This document shows positions 33,940 to 45,535 of a DNA stretch of 64,000 bases, piece by piece. The stretch is from Zoroaster sp. YZ-2022 (Eukaryota; Echinodermata; Asteroidea; Forcipulatida; Zoroasteridae): NCBI GenBank assembly GCA_029582265.1, contig CM055828.1, forward strand, positions 16,007,430 through 16,071,429. Direction: 5' to 3'. The position numbers and the translations under genes are program-made. Every line of letters starts with the position of its first letter. Position 1 is the stretch's first letter. The notes under the pieces are model-generated. The model saw nothing but the letters and a program-made list of their open reading frames with translations, did no database searches and was not told where the DNA came from.

Positions 33940-36081
33940 ATGCTAGAAGGCATAGATGGAGCACGCGCCATTATGGATGACATATTGATCGCAGGCAAAG
34001 ACCCCAAACACCACGACAAGATAATGAAAGCAGTCGTCGCTAGAGCAACACAATGGAACCTAAAGCTCAACTTTGATAAATGCCAAATTAAACAACAACA
34101 AGTCAAGTACGTTGGCCATTTGGTGACTGACAACGGGTTGAAGCCAGACCCAAACAAAGTGAGGGCTATGAGAGAGATGCTGGAACCAAAGTCAAAAGAG
34201 GACATCCGAAGATTTCTTGGCTGTATCCAGTACCTAGCCAAGTTCATTCCTAACTTGAGTGAAATTGACCAGCCCCTTCGCCAAGTGATGAACAAGGAAG
34301 TCTCGTTTCACTGGGACAAGCCACAGAAACAAAGCTTTAAGAAACTGAAAGAACTTTGTGTCTCAGCACCAGTACTAGCTTACTACGACGTCCAAAAAGA
34401 GATAACAATCCAATGTGATGCTAGTAGCTATGCCCTTGGAGGAGTCATCTTGCAGGAAGGTAGACCAGTAGCATATACATCAACAGCAATGACACCTACA
34501 GAGACTATGTATGCTCAAATCGAGAAGGAGATGCTGGCGATCGTGCATATCTGCAAAAAGTTTCACCATTACATCTTCGGTAAGAGGGTGACCATCGAAA
34601 GTGACGACAAACCGCTTCAGAGCATCTCTGTCAAGCCTCTCATATCAGCCCCTATGAGACTCCAATCGATGCTGTTGAGACTTCAACCTTATGATCTGGA
34701 AGAGAAATACAAACCAGGCAAAGATATACCACTTGGAGATGCTCTCAGCCGAGCCAACTTGCCTGAAGCCGAACCAGACATGAAACCAGTCATCATCAAC
34801 ATGGTAGACTACATCTCAGTCACTCCATCACGATACCATGAATTCCAAGTAAAGACCGCAGATGAGCTGAATGAGCTACATGCGATGATCTTAAAAGGCT
34901 GGCCAGACACTAAACAAGAGACGCCACATTTGATACGAGAGTATTGGAACTACCGGGATGAGCTCTCTGTCACAGACGGCATCATCTACAAAGGTATGAG
35001 GATTGTCGTTCCACCAACCATGAGACGTGACATGCTCACCTTGATACATGCTTCGCATCTGGGTATCACCAAATGCAAACTTGTAGAGGATTGTCCTGAG
35101 TGCAACTCACATCAAAATCGACAGCCCTCCGAGACCCTGAAGCCAACAAAGGTACCAGACCTACCATGGATTGAGTTGGGGTCAGACTTGTTCGAATTCG
35201 AAGGACATCAGTACCTACTCACAGTCGACTATTTCTCTAAATATATTGAGGTCGACGAACTGACATCAGAAACGACCAGTACTGCAACAATTAACATTCT
35301 GAAGTCTCAGTTTGGTCGTCACGGCATTCCTGAGAAGCTGAGGACAGACAATGGACCGCAGTATAGTTCACGCGAGTTTGACAATTTCTGTAGTGACTAT
35401 CAAATCGATCACATCACTTCCTCACCACACCACCCACAGTCCAATGGTGAAGCAGAGCGTGCAGTCCAGACAGTTAAGCGCATGTGGAACAATTGCACTG
35501 ACAAACATCTAGCGCTTCTAGATTACCGAACAACTCCACTAGCAAGCTGTGACCTGTCACCAGCTCAACTCCTGATGGGCCGCAGACCCCGTAACAAATT
35601 ACCAGTTGCGCGATCACTTCTTCAACCCAAGACCTACAACTCAACCGAAGTCAAACAACGCCTCAAGGAAGACAAAGCAAAACAGAAACACTACTTCAAC
35701 CAGAAAGCAGGTAAAGAATTACCCGTGCTCAAACCAGGAGATCCTGTAAGGGTGGCACCATTCCCGGGTGCTAAGAAGTGGATTCCAGCCACAGTGAGAT
35801 ATCATCATATAAGACCAAGATCATACGTGGTAGAACATGGTGGGCGGAAATACCGACGTAACCGAAGACATCTCCATCTATCTTTACACAATGCAAACAA
35901 ACACCAGTCACCAGCAGTCCCCGAGAATGATCAACCAACTCTACTTCCATCCAATCCGCCACAGCAACCCAAAACGAAGCCAACTCCTGAACCTGTTTCT
36001 AATCCTGTTCAAAAGTCAGCCCCTGAACTATCGAAACCAGATGACACAATGCCACTCAGAGAACCTCCCACTAATATGTGA
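33940..36081 (+). pseudogene. Mag-type pol, C-terminal RT, RNase H and integrase
   Basis: A 713-codon open frame. Residues: RT catalytic IMDD 11-14; RNase H with Asp160 (IQCDASSYALG), Glu195 and Asp222; integrase finger His370/His373 and Cys385/Cys388; catalytic triad Asp416, Asp470 and Glu506 (35 residues between the last two); GPY/F-like module about 605-660; proline-rich tail. Only 11 residues separate the His and Cys pairs where about 29 is usual, and the usual FWPG stretch is missing, so an in-frame deletion has probably hit the finger. The MITE cuts this part off from the upstream RT, so it could not act alone. Confidence 0.92.
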
Positions 36082-36418
36082 CACGAAGTGGACGTCTTAG
36101 CAAACCACCCAAACGTTTAGATCTGTAAGGATACACATCATACCGCCGAACAGTGACTTCTTGTAAATATGTTACAACCAAGTTTGTTGTTGTTTAGAAC
36201 CAGTTTTATAGAGTTTTGCAAGTTACCCAATAACTGTGATTCGATTTGAACTGTACTCAAGCCATTTACTAGTGAACACTCAGTGCCAAGTTCAGCTTGT
36301 GAACATTGCCTCATCTAGACAACCTTTAGATCCCAGAAATCCGTAGACTTTAAGAACTCAAAGGCTCCGTCAGTTTTATCTTTCTTTGGTAAAGGTTTAT
36401 TTCTACATTTCTTTGTAT

Positions 36419-36429
36419 AAAAAAAGAGA
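36419..36429 (+). promoter_or_regulatory. Polypurine tract
   Basis: AAAAAAAGAGA immediately before the 3' LTR, in the usual place for plus-strand priming. Confidence 0.8.
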
Positions 36430-36530
36430 TGTCACGTATGGCACTTGTAGGCCACCATACTTTGCGTTGTTATTAAACCATTGCTTGTAACCCACAAACC
36501 TGAGTCACACGTGTCTTAATAAATCTTACA
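36430..36530 (+). repeat. 3' LTR of the Mag-type element
   Basis: Identical to the 5' LTR except TTACA at the end, giving the TG...CA termini. Followed by the CTTAG target duplication. Confidence 0.95.
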
Positions 36531-36879
36531 CTTAGTACCCGATGGGATACAAACTGTGCACTTGGTGGTAAATGTTTGACATTTTGCATGGGGATTCAGA
36601 ATGGGCCAAATATCATTTTAAGCTATGGACCCAACTCGGGTCTTACCCTTTTGGGGGTGGGGCTAGATTTTTGAAAAGTTGGCGTATAAAACAAAAACGA
36701 GCAATCTGACGTCATGAGGTTATGTCTGCATAAGATAATGACAGACATTCAGATGAAAATCTATGGGCAGGAAGTTGGTGGGAAAAAGACCAAATACCCT
36801 AACAGCCCAACTTTGAAAATAAATAAATATTAAATAAATAAATAATTCTTATTTAAAAAAAAAATAGGCAACCGTTGTT

Positions 36880-37580
36880 TACGCAGATGCAGACCCAACT
36901 TGTATTTAACCTTTTTATGGGCGGATCTATGTTTTCATTAGGAGGGGCATGCATCACCCCTAGCAAATGTCTCTATTCTTCTAATAATCTCGCCTTGCTT
37001 ATACATGGGTCTAGATCTGACGATTCACCATTCTGCTGTTTTGATTAGATACATGTTGAAAATATGTTGAAAATGGTTGTTTTTATTTGGTGTTGTGCTG
37101 CTTTCTTTTAATAATCTGGTCCCGCCCATAAAATAAACAGATTAAAAGAAGGGTTCATACCATGTTCATAAAATGTTTTAACTTCATTTTATTTCCATTG
37201 TAGACACAAGTTTAAACAAACTTTCAATGTTGTTAATGGTGATGCCTGGTTTCTCGTTTTTAGTGTTGTGTTTGTTTGTTTGTTTGTTTGTTTCTTTTTT
37301 TAATTGTGGCCCCGCCCATAAAATAGGCAGAATACAAGAGGACTCTACATCTGAAAATGTTTTACCTTCATCCCGTTTTCCTTTAGAGACACATTTTACC
37401 AAACTTTCAATTCTCAAGACAGGTATCTTGTTATTAATACTTGTTATTTACACTGAATAGGTAAAATACGAGACGCATGTCATCTCAAAATGCTGTAGCT
37501 GCTTCCTATTTTCTTTTAAGATACAAAATAACACAATATTTTTGGTCTCATGCCCCACTGTTAACAAATATAGTTCTACT
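36880..37580. repeat. Diverged ~190-bp direct repeats
   Basis: Three diverged units each carry CCCGCCCATAAAATA or a CCCAAAATAGGCGAGA-type variant, then AAATGTTTTA(C)CTTCAT, TTTTCCTTTAGAGACAC and CAAACTTTCAAT. (TTTG)n lies at 37267-37293. Confidence 0.65.
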
Positions 37581-39365
37581 CCCAAAATAGGCGAGACCCA
37601 AGATACATAGCTTAACATGATATTTGGAACATGTTGATCTTCCATGCAAAAATTGTATAATTCTTTTGCTTAGCAGCTGGTGTAACTGTGATAACGCAGA
37701 AATAATAATGTAACATACATTTTATAGAGATAACTGTACGCGTGCGGAACTAAAATATCATATATATTTCAAAGGAACATTTTAAAACTCCAACAATTGA
37801 AGGATATGCAAGTTTACAGTAATGAAAACATTACTATGTTTGGGAGGAAATTTGGGAGATAATCACATGTTTCACACTGCAAATAAACGCAGTACAATAA
37901 TTGAAACAACCGTTGTACGTAATTATAATATACAAGTTATGTGTCAATACAATACAATCGACGAAATAAGAATTAACAAAGTCATCACCTAGAACTTCCA
38001 CCCGCCTTGAGAATTTATTTATTTATTTATTTTTTAAATTTTTTATTTGTTTTAGTTCATCGCATTACATTCAAAACCATGTGTATTGCTGCTTTAGCCC
38101 ACATGGTCAACTGGCTAAAAATTCACCTTTTCCCCGTGCAATCTGCAAGGAAAAAATCTATCTTTATCAGAACAAAATAAGCAAATACAAATAATATGAC
38201 GCCATTGATGTAAAAAAGGGTGATATTCAACACATGATTAAAATATGAAATATAACCCAAAACATTGAAATACTACATTTCCACGTTTGAATAAATTAAA
38301 CGGAGAGGTGTTCTGTCATGTCAGCTGCGGTAGTTTTATTAAAATCACTTCAATTGATTCCAGGCACATAATAGGCCAGGTATCACATTTGTATAGACAA
38401 ATAGTAATATTATGTAATTTTTTTACCTTGTATAAGTTTTGTTCAAAGATGGATATATGATCAAGTTGTTACGGTTCAGTATACATGGGTACAGTGAACA
38501 GCAATGTTGGGAATGGGAGTAGACGTGTAGTTTTGAAATTGATTAAAAATGGAAAACAATAAAAATGTATATAATATAATTATGCCAATAATCAGTTATT
38601 GAAATAATAGCGAATGCTGGGAAATGACACATGGATTTATCTTTGTTCAGAAACAATGATTGTTTTATTTATTGAATCAACACAAAAAACATATTTTAAT
38701 TTTTTAGAAATTAAAGTGATGTTATATTAATCAAACAGTACTAATGATATATTAGAACAAAAATAAACAAAGCAATTAGCTGTCGTGATAACTTTAAATG
38801 AACGTATAAACGATTACATCAAAACAATCATGTTTTATTTATTGATTCAATACAGTCACTTTCATAAGTACAAACGATTTGTAATTTAACAAATACATAT
38901 ATTTACTTACGGTTATTTTAATTACATTTAAAGGTGAGGTATGAGTATTGGTAATATTGACAAACTCCTTTTATAAGTATCGTTACTTTGTTTGATTCAA
39001 GAATGGAAAACCAATCTGTTAAAGTTGAATCTTAATTGGTCCGCACTTGTAGGTTTTCAAACACAAGTGATGAAAGTCCAGTATAACTACTCAAAACTGA
39101 TTGTAGTATCATACTTCACACGAATGCAAAATCAAAGTGAACTACTGTGATATTGACGCAAAGGGAATTACTGTGACATTGACGTTGATATTTTGCCATT
39201 TCACCCTTGATGATGTCATGAAATGTGCCTAGTATTCGCATGAAATATGAATCAGTTTCCATATCTAGCTATGCACTCAGAATGATGTACACATATATCG
39301 ACCACTACGGCCATGATATATCCTGTTACATCAGTACCTTTCCTGAAGTCCAACCAGATGTCATC

Positions 39366-39412
39366 TGTTTAACAAATAAATAAATACATAAATAAATAAA
39401 TAATACTAATAA

Positions 39413-39453
<41 letters not shown>

Positions 39454-39475
39454 CAAATAAATAAATAAATACATT
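39366..39475. repeat. (AAAT)n microsatellite
   Basis: Long run of AAATAAAT units with a few interruptions. Confidence 0.95.
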
Positions 39476-40234
39476 TAAGTGCGTTCTCATTTAACATGAG
39501 ACGTATATGTATACATGAACATAAAGAGTTTAACAACTTAGACGTGTTTACAACATTCCGACTAACTTTGACCATTTTTTAAAAGAAAGGAAGCATAATT
39601 CAGGTGTCAAGTACAATTCTGATGTTGGGAAAACTTTGATTCAGTAGAAAGGTGGAATTTTTGTGACTTTTACAGCGCCACTCTCTAAACGCGCTATAAT
39701 TAAATTTGATCAGAGGCACCAAGTGACTACAAAAAATTTCTAGCATTTCACCAAAATCAAATAAAACATGTCATTCATATGTCACGATTAAGTTGACAAT
39801 GGAAGAGCGCGAAGAACGGCTTCAATGCGGATTGAGCGGAAAGTGTATTTTGTTTGAAGATTGAACTCCCTGTTTCGACCAGAAGTAAAATAATGTCAAA
39901 CCCGTTACACGTATATGAACAAAAGTCACATATTTCACGCAGTTTACGATGATCCGAAAACGTTGAGTTGGTGTCAAGTTATTCAAGAGATATCATTGAT
40001 TTTAATAAATATTATTGTAATTCAAGAACAGTGTTATTTTTTAACAGTTATGTGCCACGTATGAAGTCTCTCTGGACAAACATTTGTGAGAACGTAAAGT
40101 AAGAATAAGAAAAAGGGAAACATAATAATAATAAAAAAATCGAACAATTTCAACGAGGTGTTAAAACAAAAGGGCGGATCCAGGATGGAGCAGGCGGTAC
40201 ATAAAAAGGGTAGGCGGCACACCCACTGTATGGT

Positions 40235-40560
40235 GAATATTTCCCAACAAATAATGGAGGTTTAAGAAAAAAATAGTGAGTTCCCATTTGGAAATATTCA
40301 TGCAGTAATAACACAGAGATATAATAATCTGACAAACACTCTATAGAGAGGGGGAAATTAAGAAAGTGGAATTCAATTATAATGTGAAAGATGTATAAGT
40401 AATAAATAATCCAGCATTAGATGAAAATTATCGTTGGGATTTGTATTACAAGTTTCCTGAAGGTACTTTAGGAGAAAATCGTCTTGTTAACGAACCCATA
40501 AATGGGATAATATTTATGGATATCATTACGGTGTGCAACTCAAGTATTCTGTGTACAAAA
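40235..40560. repeat. Dispersed ~0.22-kb repeat
   Basis: Matches 14860-15130 closely (GAATATTTCC, GAAATATTCATGCAGTAATA, TGACAAACACTCTATAGAGA, AATGTGAAAGATGTATAAG). The two loci share a common ancestor. Confidence 0.7.
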
Positions 40561-41295
40561 ACATTAGAAAACGGGTTTCCATTTTAGTTCCATAAATGTG
40601 CCTTCTCCCATCGACACAAATCATGGCAGTCCATTGACCCAAAAGGAATCATGACAAGTCTATCTTCTGTCATACGCATAAACTGAAGTATTTACAGTGT
40701 ATATGGTGTACAATAAAGCTCAATATTTGATTATCCCCATTGTTTCAACTCAAATAAAAGGTACGTTCGCCAGCGGAATGGGGGGGGGGGGGTCACGGAA
40801 TGGGAAGCAACACTTTGATATGTATTCCTGGTTTTTTGTCGTTTTTTCCCCGTTTTTTTTGTTTGTTTTTTGTTTTGTTTTGTTTTGTTTGTTTGTTTTG
40901 TTTTTTTGTTCTTCCAACCATCAACTCTAACCATCAACATTATGTAGTCTGTAACTATGTTGGCACTGTATAATAAAGTTCAGTGTATAATGAAGCTCAA
41001 TGATCTCGATGATTCCCAATAACCAACTGTAATAAAATGTATGTTGGCGGAGGAACAGCAAACCCCACGCACTTTCATTTCCAAACCAGTCTATGGGCCT
41101 AAATGCACATGGTTCTGGGACGGGGGGGGGGGGGCGGGTTATGTACTGAGGGAAAAGTATGGAGTGACTTTACAAATCATTCCAAACATTTATGATTGCT
41201 ACTGTTTAATCTCAGACCAGGAAGTAAGAAAGTAAGAAACTATTACACATGGAAATAATACAACAAATGAAACAATTTGTTTCATTTTGTATTAG

Positions 41296-41406
41296 AATGC
41301 AGAGAAGATCAGTTCGCCTGCGTCAGTGATGGAATGTGTATAGCTAAGACACGGGTGTGTAACTCCTACCGAAGCTGCTCTGATGGTTCGGATGAGGAAG
41401 ATTGCG
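41296..41406 (+). CDS. LDL-receptor class A domain exon (host gene)
   Basis: A 111-bp exon preceded by a T-rich tract and TAG (41293-41295) and followed by GTAAGT (41407-41412). In the frame with two leading bases it encodes 36 residues from CREDQFACVSDGMC to SCSDGSDEEDC. It has six cysteines at domain positions 1, 8, 14, 21, 27 and 36 and the acidic DGSDEEDC calcium-binding signature. That is one complete LDLa module (normally about 40 residues). Both splice junctions are phase 1, typical of shuffled LDLa exons. LDLa modules occur in extracellular or membrane receptors and proteases. Neighbouring exons were not found, so the protein is unknown. It is not copied in the paralogous segments. 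Confidence 0.87.
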
Positions 41407-42051
41407 GTAAGTAGATAGACGTTTTCATTTGGTGTCACACAATGTGATAGCAGTAATCATTGTCGAGATGGAGTAGGGACTCTAGTGAAGTCAGGGTAGA
41501 TCTAGTGTACGGTTAAGACCCGTTTACACATGGGCAACTTTGTCGCCTGACAGTGTTGCTCAGTCATGCCCCACTGCACTCTTGCACCATTTCAGTATAC
41601 TGACGCTGCAATACTGAACACCTATCGGACAATTGAGTCACAAATAATACAAACGGTGCAGGTCCCTGCACTTTCAAAAGGCAAGCAATCGTGTGCATGA
41701 CCCCTATGGAATAACACATACATTTTGAATTGCGCATTGTGCATGGTATGAGACGAATGTAGGACACAGCCTCATTGGAACACCAGCGATCCATACGCTG
41801 AATCCTGGGCCGGGTAAACCCAGCGATCAAATGCCGTCGAGGCTATCCTCGTCCCAGGGCTTTTTGAGCAGTTTCTATATACCTTGTACACACTGCTCTC
41901 TCAACCTGGAACTGGAATATTTTACTATCTAAATATATTGGATATGCAAATGAAGTGATAGTCTGATATGGTTACAAAGAATAGCGTGTGCTGCAGTGGG
42001 GACTAGGACGGGACTAGGCAATCCATTCATTATCATTTCGGTAAAATCACT

Positions 42052-42367
42052 CATCCACACACGTCGGTGTAGGGCGAAATTAAATCAATTGTTTATAAAA
42101 TCACTCTACGCAAGAATTTCATCAAACTATAAATGTCTAGCCAGCCAAGCATCATCGGGCAAACTCGGTGGTCGAGATGTTAAGACGTCTGCACCAGCAA
42201 GCAGGAGGTCGTGGGTTCGAATCCCGTACGAGTCGCCTGTGAAGGTTTTTGTTTTCCATAGACACTCGGAAAGCACTGATGATACAGTGTTGTACACACG
42301 TCGGTGTAGGGCAAAATTAAATCAATTGTGTATCACACGACGCAAGAATTTCATCAAACTATAAACA
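42052..42367 (+). mobile_element. tRNA-derived SINE of a second family, with a solitary tail in front
   Basis: The tRNA-like head 42156-42237 has A box TGGTCGAGATGT (42169-42180) and B box GGTTCGAATCC (42214-42224), with pairing acceptor-like ends. The tail CACACGTCGGTGTAGGGC... to TTCATCAAACTATAAA (42295-42363) also occurs upstream of the head (42058-42134), so this is a tail fragment followed by a full copy. The body differs from the CCTTGAGCAAG SINEs. It could be mistaken for a true tRNA gene, but the flanking tail repeats argue against that. Confidence 0.8.
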
Positions 42368-43367
42368 TGTGACGTGTTAATAAAATCCATTCTTCTAAGT
42401 ATAAAGAAGAAACAAATTGTAACATTGTTGTTTTTATTTATAAAAAAGAATATTAATTTTGTTTTAAATTATGTTTTAAGTAACCCATCGACGTTACGTA
42501 AAACACCTTTCTCACCAGGGTACAGTAGTGAGAGTGAAGTAGATCCTGGTGACAAGGTTAGGTTGCTATGAGGCTGCCTCAATACGAAATAAATGAGCTC
42601 TGTAACGTTGGTCTGCCAGACTAGAGAAAGCCAGGACTTTATTCAGCACCGGATTAAAATTGTAAGCGAGTGAGCGGATTGCTGTTATGATGGTAGAACA
42701 GAGGGTCCGTTAATACTTTGGTGCGGACGGCCATGAAGTGATACAAGGTGCAGACGCCTAGACAAAGTAAATGACATGTGGAGGGCCAGACTAATTCGTT
42801 GTGCTGCAAATGTGACCAAAATGGATGCGCTGTATCACATGGTAGAGGTACCAAACTGTCCCCCACACAGAATACTGAATCATGAGCACCTGTCCGTATT
42901 GCAACTGTACATTCGCCTACTCACACAAAACCAAAGTACTCGCTTAGCATGACTGCTGTATACAGTTTGACGTTAGATTGCTAACCACTAACTAACTGCA
43001 ATGCTTGCAAAATTGCGCCCAAAATATGCAATTTAAAGACCATACAAAATGGTAAAAATTTCAACCCTATTTGAAGAAGAAAGTAATTCTTTATATGAAT
43101 AACCAAAAATAAGAATATCATTATTTTTCTTTAGCCCTTCAAAAAACCTACGAAACTGTACATCGCCACTACCGCGAACCGAGAGGCCCGAAAAAAAAGC
43201 CGTCGGAGACACTTTCATTGAGCCTATTTTGATGACTACATTTACGGCAGGGTAAAAGCCACAACTTTTTACCGCGGTACCTTTTGTACACAAAACATGT
43301 TACATCGCGTACATCAGCAAAAATAAGTTTACCAACTATATTTTCCAAAAGTAGTACTGACCAATAG

Positions 43368-43610
43368 TGTTCTTCATCATCGTCATTTCATGGAGATTAT
43401 ACTGATGCCAAAGTTGGCGAAATAAGGGGAATTGAATCGTATAAATTTGAGCCCGAAATGGATGAAATCCAGGCGACAATGGCGAAGCCGAAGGTCCGGA
43501 CACATGCATTTACATGTACAAGCCTAGGACAACGCGGCGGCAGCCAGACCATGTTAAGACGGCTGTTTCCAGCGGGCAAAATGTTTGCTATCGCTACAGG
43601 GTACAACTAA
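43368..43610 (+). CDS. Candidate coding fragment, unknown
   Basis: An open frame of 80 codons without an ATG at its start. It contains DAKVGEIRGIESYKFEPEMD then TMAKPKVRTHAF and ends GKMFAIATGYN. GC content rises relative to its surroundings. The GIESYKFEPE-type phrase reminds me of N-termini of element-associated proteins in aquatic animals, but I cannot name a family. No clear splice sites. It may be an exon or a decayed transposon ORF. Confidence 0.3.
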   Translation, partial: CSSSSSFHGDYTDAKVGEIRGIESYKFEPEMDEIQATMAKPKVRTHAFTCTSLGQRGGSQTMLRRLFPAGKMFAIATGYN

Positions 43611-44544
43611 AACAATTACGATGCGAATTTCAACCACTGGAATTTTGGCTGCAAATTATGATTTTTTCCAACATTTTTTGGAATAGCATATAGGCTAAAT
43701 AATTAAATTCATACTGAACGTTTTTGAGTTAAAACATCAAGGTCCTTTGTATGGTCTTCAATAAGTAAACAAGAGTCAACAACTTTTATTAAAAAAAGTA
43801 TTGTGTGGTGTCAGGCCGATCTAATAGTTCATGGCACCAGGCGACCCACGCCATAACAGGAGAGAATCCGCGCAAAGATAACCACACAATAAATGCCTGG
43901 ATATTCTGAATATTTGCTCCATTTCCTTGTTGACCCAAAAATAAGTCTGATATGTCTAATGCGCAGAAGAGGCAAATGTTACATCACCATCTATAAAATA
44001 CTAGTACATAGAGGGTAGTGTCAGCACGACTGTCATCTGCGTAGTCCGCCGTGGGGACTACTCGAAACTTGGTCATCTGAAAACTGTACAGTGAATCTCC
44101 CAGTAGGCTATATTCCGACTGCTCTGAATGTAAACCGCCTTTAAAGACACATTTGACTTAAGGCTTTGCTGGACAAAAAACTCGACAGATGCATAATCAG
44201 GTCACACCGATAGGTCTGTTGATATACGGTAATTATGTTGACAACTGCCATGTCATCGTCAGAGTAGAACTTAACCTTACAATTGGTTAGTGCTGGATCC
44301 AGCAATACAGGGAAATACAGGACAACTAATGGGTAAAATTCGGGAAATGCAATGGATGGGGATTTTCAAACTGTGTAGCTTGACAACGACCCTACACCCA
44401 CGGTAAATTATGGGATAATCATTACAGGACGCAGCGGCGGTATATGAATCGAGAGTGCCAAGCACGTTGACATTATATATGTACTTTTTTTTTCATTTAT
44501 GACCTGCTAATGACTATGACTAGCTATACGTATCGGCTATTTTA

Positions 44545-45535
44545 GGAGAAAATCGGGAGTTCCACTTTGCAATTAAACCCGCATTTGGGAAATGTTCGTG
44601 CGGTGCTAACGCATATGCGTAATAATTTGATAACAACTCTATAGTAGGTGCGGAACTTAAATGTCATGTTTTCAAAAGAGATACTTGAAGAATATCCACA
44701 GCAGTTTATTGTAAAATGTTCTTTAAATGCATTACTAACACGAAAACAACTATTTTAAGAACTGGCTAACAACATTTGTTTTGGGGTACGGAACTCCAGT
44801 TTCATGTTTTGAAGAAAGGCAATGCATAGATGTTATAACGTAACAACAACTGCAAGATGGGGTAACACGACGGGTGCGTAACCAAAATGTTAGATTGTGA
44901 AAGGGAAATTAAAACCCCTCCAATAGTTAATCAAACCAGCAATGGGAAATATACCGGTATACATCACAGCAAAAGAAACGTCACCCCTAAAAATATTTAT
45001 TATTTTCATTTTATAATTAATATAATTTGTTTAATGAAGAATATTATGAGTATGGAGTGTAACACGAACACAATGTGGCAAATTTGGTTGACCTGGCAGC
45101 CAACCATCCCACAACATTGTATATTTATTATGTTTAATAATATAATTACTTAACAACATTTAGGGGGTGACGTTTCTTTTGCTGTTATGTATACATGCTG
45201 TAATAACTCATAAGCATAATTACGTGACAGTAACTCTATAAAGAGGAGGGTAACTTTAAGGGTGGGGAACTCAAGCATCTTGTTATCAATTTAGTTGATA
45301 AATATCCACGACAGCTTATAATGAAATTTCCCCGAAAAATATTTGGGTTTTTTTGGCGGAAGAAAATGTAGAATTTTGCTCTGTAATCAAACCCATAAAA
45401 GGGAAATACCGGTTATTAATATATAATAACGTGACGGAAACTGTATAAATAAGCCGTGGGTAACTTCACTCAAGTAGGCCTATCATGTTTTGAAAAGAAA
45501 ATGTTACCCCCTCGAATAGTTGGAGAGTATCCTTG
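44545..45535. repeat. Dispersed ~0.22-kb repeat, tandem block
   Basis: Collinear with 25345-25865 and beyond, sharing GCAAGATGGGGTAA, CCCCTCCAATAGTTAATCAA, and GAATAGTTGGAGAGTATCCT versus GAATTGTTGGAGAGTAATCC. At 45536 it jumps to LTR-like sequence, where the paralogue continues for another ~0.8 kb, so a deletion separates them. Confidence 0.8.
44960..45191. mobile_element. 232-bp MITE with ~30-bp inverted ends, TA target
   Basis: Left TACATCACAGCAAAAGAAAC; right, on the other strand, TACATAACAGCAAAAGAAAC; both continue GTCACCCC. TA lies on both sides. The paralogous repeat at 25590 (AGAAATATATATGCTGTGAC) lacks it. A TA duplication suggests Tc1/mariner mobilisation, but the superfamily is uncertain. 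Confidence 0.82.

Larger units (their letters stand above)
30695..36530 (+). mobile_element. Mag-type Ty3/Gypsy LTR retrotransposon, nearly complete but broken
   Basis: Two 101-bp LTRs differ at one position (TTATA versus TTACA at their ends). CTTAG flanks both sides (30690-30694, 36531-36535). Order: LTR, primer-binding site, gag, protease, RT, RNase H, integrase, polypurine tract, LTR. Very short LTRs and two CCHC-type knuckles fit the Mag clade (SURL/Mag group; inference). Defects: an amber codon and a frameshift in gag, a 756-bp MITE in RT, and a shortened integrase finger. LTR similarity implies recent arrival, and the MITE came later still. Confidence 0.95.
36536..41290. other. Non-coding stretch with simple repeats
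   Basis: No gene recognised. It holds diverged direct repeats at 36880-37580 (phrase CCCGCCCATAAAATA at about 37121 and 37311, spacing about 190 bp), dispersed-repeat units at 37680-37900 and 40235-40560, an (AAAT)n microsatellite at 39366-39475, and G-runs at 40780 and 41121. AT-rich elsewhere. Confidence 0.55.
41690..44250. repeat. Old, rearranged paralogue of the large duplication
   Basis: 41740-42000 resembles 8150-8400 (GGAACACCAGCGATCCATAC, GTGATAGTCTGATA). 42600-42720 resembles 4035-5060 (GAGAAAGCCAGGACTTTATT). 43805-44250 resembles 5235-5830 (TTGACCCAAAAATAAGTCTG, TAAACCGCCTTTAAAGACA). The order of the blocks differs from copy 1 and divergence is much greater than between copies 1 and 2. 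Confidence 0.75.

Noticed and set aside
42156..42237. Genuine tRNA gene
   Set aside because: Pol III boxes are good, but the head is followed by a repeated SINE tail that also precedes it. SINE is the better explanation.
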